The notes under the pieces: generated by a model | Told to the model about the DNA's origin: nothing | What the model saw: the letters and a program-made list of their open reading frames with translations, nothing else | Database searches by the model: none | Source of the DNA: Tetraselmis striata | Taxonomy: Eukaryota; Chlorophyta; Chlorodendrophyceae; Chlorodendrales; Chlorodendraceae | Direction: 5' to 3' | DNA: 64,000 bases | NCBI GenBank assembly: GCA_006384855.1 | Contig: VCJN01002615.1 | Coordinates: 27,797 to 91,796, forward strand | Made by a program: the position numbers and the translations under genes | Part shown: one piece after another, positions 20,612 through 30,662 of the stretch | Layout: the number at the start of each line of letters is the position of its first letter | How positions within the stretch are numbered: position 1 is the first letter of the stretch

Positions 20612-22142
20612 TCCAAGAAAAGGCCTTAGTACTACAGCAGGGACAAAGCGGCTGCATATATGAGAAGTGAGAAGTGGGAAGACACTACCCGTAGTACCTG
20701 GTACAACGGGATGAATAAAAGTATTCGAATATCTTGAATGTTCCGTCGACTCGTCACTGCCGCCATATGCTTTTCCCTAGTAGTCGCTACGGGCATTTGA
20801 TTTTTTACATCAGTGCTTTATGTATGATGAAAATGGTCGCTATGCGCTCTATCTACACACAGAACGCTAGCAGTACGGGTCGTATATTTACATCAGGGCT
20901 TTCACAAAAGCGCACTACAGTACGCTGGCAGTACGGGTAGTAGCGGGATGGGATTTACCCCTGCGTTTGTAGTAGGCCCTGGTTGGTGACTCCGTGACTG
21001 TAATGGCTTCGTCAGACAGCGAGTACCTGTATTAAGGATTAGTTGCTACTCGTTGATAAATTTCCAATATTGTACTACTGCAGGACCGTACCGGTAAGTA
21101 CCTGGAGCAGTGTCATGTTCTTATCATCGGTCATTCGGATGTAATAAATCTTAGTGGCATCAGATATAATTAATTATTTATGGCATCTCCTGGTAGTACT
21201 ACCATGTAAGGATATAATTACATGAGCAGCAGAGTGCGATACCAGGGAATCACCAAAAAAAAAAAGGACAATCAGAAGGTGTACCATGTAAGGATCAATC
21301 CTAAATTGAGGGCAAAGCAGTGACTGCAATTCATAGTAGACAGTGAAACAGTACTTGTAGCCGTTACGAGTACATGACAGCAGTGTTGGGTGATCCATAA
21401 TCCCTATGCCTGATTGCCCGTACAGGTACGGGTGCCGATGCACTTGGAAGATTAACGCATTTTCTGCTAAGAACGTGCCATGCCGTTAATGTCTCGAGTT
21501 TCTCGAAGTGATAACGGATATATGACGAAGATTAGGACCCTTTGCCAGCATCACTTCCATTTCTACATCAAATTTTCGCGTTCTTCAAATTGAGTCGGCA
21601 CCGCTGGTAGCAATATTCGCTTCTATCTGCTGACTGGTACGTCCTCTCCTGCTTTCACTTCTTTCATCAGAAAGCGGTAGGTTTGTTACTGGCATTTCGT
21701 AATTCATCACCAGTAGCCGCTACCCGACTAGTCACACAGTATCGGGACGACATCTACTTAGGATTAGCGACTATCGTTGGCGTCGACAAGTTGTTCCCTT
21801 GTTGCGCGGTCAATTCGATCACAACTGCTCGCACCCGCTCACTACGCAGCTGAGAGTGACTAGCAGTCCCCTCGCTCGAGAACCTCTCACTAGAAACCAC
21901 AAACGAACAGGCTCGGGTTCGCAAGCCGGTACTGGCCGTTCATTAGCCTCGGCGTATTGGGTAGTTTTTTACCGCCCCCCGCGCCACCCGGTAAATAGCG
22001 CCTATCAAGGCAGCTTCACCTTGGCGCTCGTCGGTCCCAAGACCGCCGAGGCACGTCTTGACACCGCGCTATGCAGGCCTGGTCAGCCACGCCCTCGGCG
22101 GAAGTCAGTCTACACAGACCTGGACCCCAGCTTGGATTGCAC
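20612..22142. other. No gene recognised; probable upstream region of the zinc-finger gene
   Basis: AT-richer sequence without a convincing ORF. It contains an 11-base poly-A run near 21255 and a direct repeat ACCATGTAAGGAT at 21201-21213 and 21283-21295. The last few hundred bases presumably hold the promoter and 5' UTR of the gene that follows; no core element is certain. Confidence 0.4.
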
Positions 22143-25100
22143 ATGGCAGCGTCAACTGCACCGGTCACAGAGTCCTCGCCGCTGTTGCCGGCATCCCGCG
22201 TTGCAGGAGACTGCTGCATGAGGAAGCAGTGCCCGCCGTATTCTGGGGGCGGCCGTACGGCTGCTTGGTACGGGGTTGCCCCGTCTCCTGTTCCAGCAGG
22301 AGTACAGCAGCAACGCAGCACTCTCGGCGACTTAGAGTCCGGGATATTGGATGCAGTGGTGCGGGATGACAGTGCAGTGATAACAGCTGCCGTTCAGTTG
22401 GGAGTGTCGCCCGAGACGACGCTGCTTTGGAACCCGTGGCGCAGGAGTGACGGAGGAAATCTCGAACAGCCGGCGACCTCTGGTGATCAGCTCGTCCCCA
22501 CCTCCCAACTCTCATCGCCTCGTCCTAGAAAGTACATCGATTAGTCGATCAGGGTTCGTGATCCTTCCATTTCACCAAGTCTGCACACTGCACACGTTAG
22601 TCCAACACCGTGCCTTGTCATCGCCAATATAAGCTGCCTCAAAACGCTATTTGCCGCTGATAACCAACAGCCGAAGATCACAACGCCACCATTCATCGGT
22701 AGTAATCGCGGTTGCTTTGGTCTGACCAACTATTTCGCCCTCGGCCGGTTCACAGGACATCCCCTCGTTCCGAGAACTGGCGTGAGGCGCAGCCTGTTGT
22801 GCCTGGCCGCATTCCACGGTTCGGTAGCTGTGGCGCGCTGCCTGCTTGGTCTCGGTGCAAACCCCCTCTTGGCCTCCCCCGACGATGGCTACACCGCTCT
22901 CCACGCGGCCGCCGAAGCTGGTCACGAGAACACTATCAAGCTGCTGCTGGAGCACGGTGCCGACCACGAGGCGGTCGATTGCCGTGGGCTGCGGCCACTG
23001 GAGCTGCAGCTGCTTGCCGCTCAGAGAAAGCACAATGAAAAGCTCCAGCAGCAACAGGAGCAGCAGCGGCGCGCACAGGCGCAGCACGAGCCGTGTCAAC
23101 TGTCACAGGAATTTCTCCTGTCGTTGAGAATGCGTGATATGACCACCGTTGTGACGGATCCTTCGTACGACGACTTCGAGGTGGCAGTGGTGCGTGTCAA
23201 CCAGTGTATTTTGCTCTGTCTCAGTCTATTTTGCTCTGTCTGCTCTGATCGAGTCTTACACCCGCCCCCCGTGCTCCGGCTCCTTGTTGTTTTCTTGTTT
23301 TTTTAATACTCAGTACTCCCCGCGCGGCAGAAGGCAATAACATTGTTGTCGTCGACGTTTCCATGACATGATATTGACGTGATATACTACTAGTAATATC
23401 TGTGTGACGCCTCGCTTCAAGTATTGTTGTCGTCGGAGTATTCGATGCAACACATGTTGCAGTGTGTGGCTTCGTCGTTGCAAAAGAAAATAAAGCCATG
23501 CCCCTTCAGTCATTGCAGGAACATGGCCCCCGGGGGCGCCCCGGGGGGGGGGCGGGGGGTAGATTTCCAACTCGCAGCTTCTAGACTGTATGAACTAGCG
23601 AGAGTCATTCAGTTTCATAAGGTCGCAGCCTGACAGAGCATCTCGGCTGTCGTCATTGCAGGGCCCACACGTCCCAGATCCAACCGGTGGCGCCAATTCA
23701 GACATCAGTAAGCCTGAGTTCTCTACCGACCACTTTCGCATCAACTGCTTCAAGGTGCTCAAGTGCACAAAGACACACGCCCATGATTGGACCGAGTGCC
23801 CCTTCGTGCACCCTGGAGAGAAGGCGCGCCGTAGGAGCCCGAGCGAGTTTCCGTACACCAGCGCCGCATGCCCAGACTTCAGAAAGGTACCTGCGAATAA
23901 ATCCCTTGACACCCTGCTTGCTTGGCATGCGTTCAAGTACAATAGTTAGTCTCATATCTATCTCCCCTTTATTGTGACCACTCTGAACCACAGATTCTGC
24001 TCTGTTGTATGGCAGGGCGTCTGCCGCCGCGGAGACCTCTGTAACTTTTCCCATGGAGTGTTTGAGTGCTGGCTGCACCCCTCGCGCTACCGTACACAGA
24101 TGTGCAAGGACGCACCGCATTGCACACGCCGTGTGTGCTTCTTCGCGCATTCCCACAGCGAGCTTCGCAACCCATCCTCTGAAACTCACTTCACCCCGCC
24201 GTCTTCAGTCTCCAATGCACCATCGCCAGCTCGTTCGCCCCTTTCATGCGCACCAAGTTCCAAGGTTAGTCTTTCACCCGAGGTGAGCCGCTTGTAAATC
24301 CAGGCAACACAGATGGCAACCTGATCCTCCATTACATGACTGATTTGTGAGAATCTCACGTGCCCTGCCGCCGCAGAAAGGAAATTCCTTGTCCAACATG
24401 GCCGGCATTGCCAATGAGGCCAATGCCCTGATGAGCCTTCTACCAGCAGGCACCGCGCAGGCTGATCATCCAATCCCTCAGACGCGCCAACAGTCTGATG
24501 ACGCTGTGACCTCCCGGGGGTCATTCCCACAACATCAATTGCCCGCGGGCAGCGTGAACCATGGCTTGCATCGCGCCTCCAACGGAGGCTATTCCCCATC
24601 ATTTGGGAGCCCCTCGTGGCGGACTCAGAGTTCTGCGAACCTCAGCCCACAGTCTCTGGCCTGGCCCCATCAAAGCTCGCCGCAAGCAAGCTACTACCCC
24701 AACATGTATCTTGGAAGTGAACACGAAGATGCAAATGACAAGGGCGCCATCATCAAACCCATGGCAAGCGCATGGTTACCCTGTGAACCTTCAGCAGACA
24801 TGGTGCCTTGCAGCCGCCGCAGCAGCGAAGAAGGCAAGAAACTTCCAAAACCTGACGGTGCCAAGTACTCCCCACCTGGCTACGGAGGCACCCTGGAGAC
24901 AGCTGAGACCTGTTGCCATGGCACTTTCGCATCCAGCAGTATCGGCCCCAGACCAGTGTTGAAGCGCTGCTACACAGACAACGCCAAGTACGACCTGCCG
25001 GGCTCAGGTGCTCAAAGAGTCCAGGAGCCTCAGGTGGAGCGCAGCGCCAACTCGGTCCCATCTCAGACGACCTACAATCCCGCCACGATCCAGAGCCAGC

Positions 25101-25285
25101 AATATGGGTCTGGCTTGTTGTTGCAGCCACGGTCCAGCTGCAAGCCGCTTCCTTTACAGCGTCAGCCGCATCGACCCGTGCATGTGAACACTCAGGAGGA
25201 TGAGCTCAATCGAGTCACTTCCCGCGACTTGCTGGATGTTTCGTGGGTCGAGAGCCTGACATGCCAGGACAATCCAGGCGTCTGA
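22143..25285 (+). CDS. Ankyrin and arginine-rich tandem CCCH zinc-finger (RR-TZF) protein, host gene, about five exons
   Basis: Exons by eye: 22143 to about 22460; 22756 to about 23180 or 23189; 23662-23886; 24016-24264; 24377-25285. The last two introns have clear GT-AG borders and keep phase. The first Met in a good position is 22143; earlier starts are possible. Exon 2 encodes an ankyrin pair ([20 protein letters not shown], then [10 protein letters not shown]). Exons 3-4 encode [18 protein letters not shown] followed by C-x7-C-x5-C-x3-H, exactly 16 residues, then C-x5-C-x4-C-x3-H, which is the plant RR-TZF signature. The C-terminal exon is Ser/Pro/Gln-rich and contains [16 protein letters not shown]. 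Plant relatives bind RNA, shuttle between nucleus and cytoplasmic granules, and affect mRNA turnover and stress responses; that role is inferred here. It is the clearest host gene in the window and lacks inserted repeats in its exons. Confidence 0.9.
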
Positions 25286-26019
25286 CCGGCCTCCTGCGCG
25301 TGCAGCCAACCGTCATTTGCGTTGTCTACATCTACATTCATGCACACCAGTAAATCAGTAAAATGTACATACATAGATTGCCCAGCCAGAAGACACTCGG
25401 CAGCGCAACCTCAATTGAGATGATTCAGGCCTGCTGGGAAAACTTTGGACCCTGGCAATGAAGGCTACCTGAAGATGCAAGTGTATCAAAATGACGCCAC
25501 AGTCTTAGCATGTGATTGAGCATGCGATCGTTAAAATCATCGTTTCGTCGATTGACATACAGGGTAGACAGGTCTGATAGTCGACCTGGTACACCCGTTT
25601 TTGGGGGCAGGCGTATGATCCTGTGTGTCAGTGTGCCAACCCTCATTCATGAAACATATTGGGGATTTTCATTTAGCTAGGCACACACTGTGTTGAGATG
25701 AAGTAAATTAGTAGTATAGCAGGATTTGTGTTGATAGCTGTAATAATATGATGACATCATCATAGCCCTCGCCAAACCAGCATAACGCAGATGACATCAG
25801 TGTGATACACTTCTATAATCGCTAGCAAAACGCACTAACACCATATACACATATATCATCAGGCATAATATCATCAGATATACAGCAGCTATCTGGAGCA
25901 CTTATGTAATTGTACAAAAATACTGCTGCATGCAAATGGTCATGCTGTTCATTTCGGCCACGTTCCGTCATTGTTGTTCATGCTGATGGGCCATATTATG
26001 GTTGGAATAGCTCGTGTAT
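25286..26019. other. 3' flank of the zinc-finger gene, no gene seen
   Basis: AT-rich sequence after the stop codon. It probably contains the 3' UTR; the green-algal polyadenylation signal TGTAA is not obvious near 25.3 kb. No ORF of interest and no repeat shared with the rest of the window was noticed. Confidence 0.4.
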
Positions 26020-26033
26020 AATAGTGTACCATT

Positions 26034-26477
26034 TTTCCCGCCCCCGGGACAGGACTGGGCCCAGTGAAACCCTTGCAGCGTCTCTACGACGGCCGCTTAA
26101 GCAGCGATCCAGCTACGGAAAGCCCTGGGTAGGCGACGCTCCGTAAAAGTCAATAAGCAAATTGCCGAAGCATTCTGCAAGACTAATTGAAGGCCAGTGA
26201 CAGATTTTCCAACACTGTTGGATCACCGTCTAAAACCCTGCCATCAAAATACCCAGCACTGACCACGAAAGGTCCATGGGCGTCGGCCCATTCGAGTAAT
26301 GCCAGTCCGGGCAAGCCCCAACCCGCGGAGCAAAGCCCTTCTTCGGGAGTGAGATGCATAGCGACTATGCAACCTACAAACAGGCAATGTGGGGGAGGCC
26401 CTGACGCCATAGCTGGAAAATTTTCCCATTCCCAGTAAAATCCAGGGCGCCGTGAAGGGAGGGGGGACCCGGCGCAA
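26034..26477 (-). mobile_element. 5'-truncated L1-like LINE insertion (3' end only, 444 bp)
   Basis: The minus strand matches the L1 C terminus and 3' UTR at 18.24-18.68 kb. The insertion is bracketed by direct repeats AATAGTGTACCATT (26020-26033) and AATAGTTTACCATT (26478-26491), 13 of 14 identical, so both ends are defined. It was dead on arrival by 5' truncation, the usual fate of L1 copies. Confidence 0.85.
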
Positions 26478-26522
26478 AATAGTTTACCATTATTGCCCAT
26501 GTGCTGGTGCGAAATGGCATTT

Positions 26523-27092
26523 TCACGCGGGTGCAATTCGTATGACCTGAGAAGTCGCTATCATCGTGTTTATAATTTCAGCGTAGTACACTAAGGCCAG
26601 CCAGAACTGATTATCGGTTTTACGCGACACCCCCCCCGCCCCCCCCCCCCCCCGGGTAATTGTCTTGCTGGGCCACATACTGCGTGAAGTACTGTCATCC
26701 AGACAAACAGTGGGAAAACTGCAATAACGCCTATTGTGAGCTACAGCAATGTGAAAGTGCAACATCAATGCGCATGTGTCGATGTCTTGGCCACTTACTT
26801 CAACAGTTCGTTGTGGTCCCGCAATAACCACACTTCTTGCAGGTAGTAACGCGGGCTTGCCACCGAACAGCCTTCCGTCCCCTGTGACGCCCGTCTTCAC
26901 GTGTGTTCCTTCATCATGCCGGCTGTGGTTTAGCAGCCAACGGTGGGCTGCTTCCATGTGCGCTGTGCAATGATAGTGCTGGTCCGCTAGCGCAGTGCCG
27001 TCGGCGGCTGCTACTGCTCGGGCCGCTGCGCAACGCATGTCGACGCGGCGCATGTATAGGTAGCTCAGTTCGTGAGGTGGAAGGACTGCCAA
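26523..27092 (-). CDS. Unassigned minus-strand ORF, 189 codons
   Basis: The frame has a balanced residue composition (for example ADQHYHCTAHMEAAHRWLLN and VVIAGPQRTVEVSGQDIDT). This differs from the Arg/Pro-rich shadow frames and suggests real coding. A GTAAGT donor at about 26800 and a TATTGCAG acceptor at about 26722 (minus strand) could remove an intron in the middle, so the ORF may merge exon and intron. The 3' part runs into poly-G/C sequence. No family recognised; its location among transposons suggests a transposon gene fragment. Confidence 0.35.
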   Translation of the reverse strand: MAVLPPHELSYLYMRRVDMRCAAARAVAAADGTALADQHYHCTAHMEAAHRWLLNHSRHDEGTHVKTGVTGDGRLFGGKPALLPARSVVIAGPQRTVEVSGQDIDTCALMLHFHIAVAHNRRYCSFPTVCLDDSTSRSMWPSKTITRGGGGAGGVSRKTDNQFWLALVYYAEIINTMIATSQVIRIAPA

Positions 27093-27209
27093 AGTACTAG
27101 CAACAACATATCAGCCAAAAAAAAAAATACCCCCCCTACCGCCACCGTCCCCCCCCCCCCCCCCTCTCGGAATTGGCTCGGATTTGGGACCCTAGGGCCG
27201 ATTATTGTA

Positions 27210-28288
27210 CCCGGCCGCGCCCGTAAATAATCTTATGCGTACCGGTACGAAGTTTATGATTCGTTGCGACTAAGAGCCGTAGTCGTGGAACTACACCTTT
27301 ATATCAAACCGAATCGTAACCATAAATCGCCGATATCTGCGGCTTAAGATTTGCGGCCGGCCGCGCCAGCCGCAATTATGGCCATATTTGCGGCTAGCGA
27401 AAATCGGGGTCCGCCAGACGTAAATCAAAATAGTACTTAGCGCTTAGCATATATGTCCTGCACAATGTGAACACCAACTGCAAATCTCTTGCGGCACGCC
27501 CCCCCGCTCCCCTTGCCCGGCCCCCTATCGTAGTATTTAGCGCTTTACATATATGTTATGCACGATGTACACACCAACCGCAAATCTCCACTAGGCAGAC
27601 GACACCCACCGCCCGCCCGTGGCACGCCCCCCCCCCCCCCCCCTCCCCACCCCCCCGCCCGGCGGGCACCCCGACGAGCGCGCACGATGGCACGCTGATG
27701 GCACCATATGCTAGCTCAAAGAGTTTGAACTTTTGAACAATGAAGACCGTGTGCCTTCGTCGGCAAGGCAGTCAAACTCGTCTCCTGCTCGCGCCATTCC
27801 TGACGCCCTCCCTCCACGATCCTCTTCACACGGGCGCATCGCCCACACACATCGCCCGTCGCCATGGCCGCCGACTCGCGCAGAATGCGCATCCCCATCT
27901 TGAGGCCGGGCAGGCAGGTGAGTCTACCAAGAGGCTGGAGGAGAAGGAGGAGGAGGAGGAGGAGGAGGTCATGGGCAGGTTGGACAGCCTCACGGATAGT
28001 GGTAGTTGGGAACCGGTGGGGACGACGTGATTCGCCGCTGCGGCGGCGGAGATTGAAGAGATGTGCAGACCTGCATTGCCACCGATCAGCTTTCAACATG
28101 ACGCATCTGCGTCGCCGCCGCGGGTTGCAAATAGACAGCTGGCATATGTTCACGGTTGCTCACATGTTCCAAAATGCATTTGGGTCGCGGCCGTCCGCGG
28201 CCGAAAACATCCGAAATTTGCAATTCGTACGGGTTTCCCGTACCAGTACCCGTAAACATATTTACGACCATGCACGGCTGCGGTCGGG
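27210..28288. mobile_element. TIR element, same family as 19740-20611 (copy 2)
   Basis: Terminal inverted repeats match those of copy 1 (left arm CCCGGCCGCGCCCG, right arm the reverse of CCCGACCGCAGCCG). TA is present on both outer sides (27208-27209 and 28289-28290), consistent with a TA target or with TA as part of the ends. This copy carries an extra internal duplication: the TTAGCGC.TTACATATAT segment occurs twice (about 27438 and 27538). It also has a GAG/GAGGAG run near 27945-27965. Confidence 0.8.
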
Positions 28289-28503
28289 TATGATCTAAAT
28301 GTGTTTATGGGGTTTCCTAACGGATTAAAGCTGTCCTAGTGCGACCCGTACGGTCTGTAGTGGTTTCAAGCCGCTACCATCGGGCGGTTTTGGTACGGGC
28401 TGCCCCATCGCCCGCGAGCCCTGCGCTCCCGGCCGGGGAGCTACTTAGGACAGCCACCACCAGCTCGTCTGCCATCTTCCAGCTCGCTGCCTTCGGCAGC
28501 GCC
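28289..28503 (-). repeat. About 215-bp sequence repeated at 30388-30602
   Basis: The two copies differ at only a few positions and both start TGATCTAAA after unrelated flanks. Because the second copy has its own target duplication, they are better explained as two members of a minus-oriented retroposon family sharing a 3' end than as a pair of LTRs. The minus-strand frame in this copy encodes WKMADELVVAVLSSSPAG near its end, but the family is unknown. Confidence 0.6.
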
Positions 28504-28880
28504 TTCGCGTACTTGTGCGCGCGAGGCTCACTGAGGCTGAACAAGTCTACACAGAGGTTCATCCACCCGGTAGACAGTCGTCGTGCCGCGCACATGCGTT
28601 ACAACATCAGGCAGCGACAGACAGCCCCTCGGTAGTGTGGTTTTCCCTACTCGTGCGCCCGAGGTCGTTTTCCGATTTTTGCCCTGGCTTTGCAGCTGGG
28701 ACGTTTTTCGGCTAGCGATGCGCACGGCAAGGAATTGGAGCCGGGGGGTCCCCGTTGGGGGGGTTTAAACCTCAACACCCGAAGTCGAGTCGCAGTACAG
28801 GCCTTCGGGGCTCTCGCAGTGGAGCGCCCTCTCGCAGTAGTCAACTCTTGAGGTTTAGGTGAGGTGGCGCGCTCGGCACC

Positions 28881-29552
28881 ATGGCCGCTGCTCGTCAAGG
28901 TTGTCAACGACGACAACTACGCCCACCGCAACAAATCGGCGCAGACGGAGGAGGACGTCCGTGTCGTCGGGGCGGCCACTTGTTGTCCCGCAAGACACTG
29001 CAACCCGGTCCGCGTGTCCTCGCAGCAGGGCGTCGTGGCATCAACGGTCGTTACATGCTGTGGTTTTCCGGAACTACTCGCGTAATTGGTCTGTTACGGG
29101 GGTGGCGCCGCTCATGCGCCGGTGTTTTGAGAGGGCTCGTTGCCCTCGACCTAATCATGCTTCAGCAACGTTTGCTGTCGTCGCAGTGGGAGGCGTTTGT
29201 GCGGCTCGTGCCGATGCGTCTCCGACGCCTCCTACTGCAACGTCGTCGTCACAAGGACCACGACAACCTGCAGCTGCCCGCCGGGGGGCAGCGCTACCAC
29301 CTGGCGTGCCTGGCGCCTCGTGGTGTACGTAACTACCCCTGGCCAACGCTGGGTTTATTTGGGACTTCGGCGGCCGTCGCTGGTGCAGCAGCAGCGGCCG
29401 CCTCGTCGTCACCCTCGCCCCGACATTATTGGCATCGTTACGGGCCGGCATGGGCTACAAGGGCCTCTACGCCGGCCAACCCGCCTCCTACGTCACGGCA
29501 ACGCATCTGTGACAACACGAGCTGCCCGCCGGGGGACAGCTCCGCCATCTAA
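28881..29552 (+). CDS. Doubtful ORF in a GC-rich, internally repeated region
   Basis: A 223-codon frame starts at an ATG in a good context (GCACCATGGCC). Its product is Arg- and Ala-rich without a recognisable domain, and other frames in the same stretch are also open. An alternative frame starting at 28864 has a more natural N terminus (KVVNDDNYAHRNKSAQTEED). Two diverged tandem copies of a roughly 250-bp unit (from 29262 and 29511, sharing GAGCTGCCCGCCGGGGG-like and CCGTCGCTGGTGCAGCAG) cover its end. I cannot tell whether it is expressed. Confidence 0.2.
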   Translation: MAAARQGCQRRQLRPPQQIGADGGGRPCRRGGHLLSRKTLQPGPRVLAAGRRGINGRYMLWFSGTTRVIGLLRGWRRSCAGVLRGLVALDLIMLQQRLLSSQWEAFVRLVPMRLRRLLLQRRRHKDHDNLQLPAGGQRYHLACLAPRGVRNYPWPTLGLFGTSAAVAGAAAAAASSSPSPRHYWHRYGPAWATRASTPANPPPTSRQRICDNTSCPPGDSSAI

Positions 29553-30387
29553 CGCGACTTGTGCGTTTCGTGGCATCATCCTAAGCCGGCGCTTTGTGGG
29601 GTGGTCAGCAGCCGTCGCTGGTGCAGCAGCGGCGGCCGGCTCACCGCTCTCCGCGAAGATAGACCCACAGCTTACCGAGTCGGCGGGTCTTCTGCGACGT
29701 CGCCGACAACCTACCCCGACACACCTAAGAGCCGGTACGACACGACCACACAGGGTCCCACGTTCCCGCGCCCCTCAGCGTTGTGCGTTTCCCCTGCCGC
29801 TCTTCGCGCAAGGGGGCGAAGCAACCACCGCTGGTGATGACAGCAGCATTACATCGCTGTCATCGCGCGTTGTTGCGTGTCCACCCCTCGTAACGTGCAT
29901 CGCCAGTACAGGTACGGAGTTACCATCGCATCGCTCGGGTACAGCGCACCAATACTTCACTTGGCTATACACGGCGCGCTCGCGCGCTCGTGCGCGCAGC
30001 TGTACTCGTCCTACTGGTGCCTGTGCCGCTGCTTTGCTGGGCGCTCGTCGCCAACTTGGCCGCTTCTACCCCTGCTTCTACTGGCCTGCAGTTCCGGCTC
30101 GTGCCGCACGCCACCACGGCGCGCGGCCAATACTATGGGGCGCCGTCGGGAGACGGCGCCCTAATTCCGCGACACGTCCGGCCTATGTCGTGCCGGCGTC
30201 AACATCTCCCGTCCGCGTCTGATGCGCATGCGCCTCGATCGAGGAGCTCTTGGCGCGAGACCCCTTCTACAACTCAAGACATCTTCCGCCTTCGTCTGGT
30301 CGGCACGCCTGCCGACTGCCTACGCTCGCAATCGTAAACGAACCGCGTGTTAACTGGCAAAACCAGACTCGAATGCATGATTGAAAT

Positions 30388-30623
30388 GATCTAAACGTGT
30401 TTATGGGGTTTCCTAACGGATTAAAGCTGTCCTAGTGCGACCCGTACGGTCTGTAGTGGTTTCAAGCCGTTACCATCGGGCGGTTTTGGTACGGGCTGCC
30501 CCATCGCCCGTGAGCCCTGCGCTCCCGGCCGGGGAGCTACTTAGGACAGCCACCAGCAGCTCGTCTGCCATCTTCCAGCTCGCTGCCTTCGGCAGCGCCC
30601 TCCCGTTTTCCGCCTCCGCCCTG
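30388..30623 (-). mobile_element. Short retroposon-like insertion with 14-bp target duplication
   Basis: TGCATGATTGAAAT lies on both sides (30374-30387 and 30624-30637). About 215 bp of the 236-bp insert matches 28289-28503; the last 20 bp (CTCCCGTTTTCCGCCTCC...) do not. A long, exact target duplication and a shared end with a variable other end fit a SINE or truncated LINE in minus orientation. Confidence 0.7.
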
Positions 30624-30662
30624 CATGATTGAAATCCAAGAAAAAGGCCTATTAATATGATA

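Noticed and set aside
28289-30602. LTR retrotransposon with 215-bp LTRs
   Set aside because: The right copy has its own 14-bp target duplication, no polypurine tract precedes it, and the inner region has no retroelement protein.
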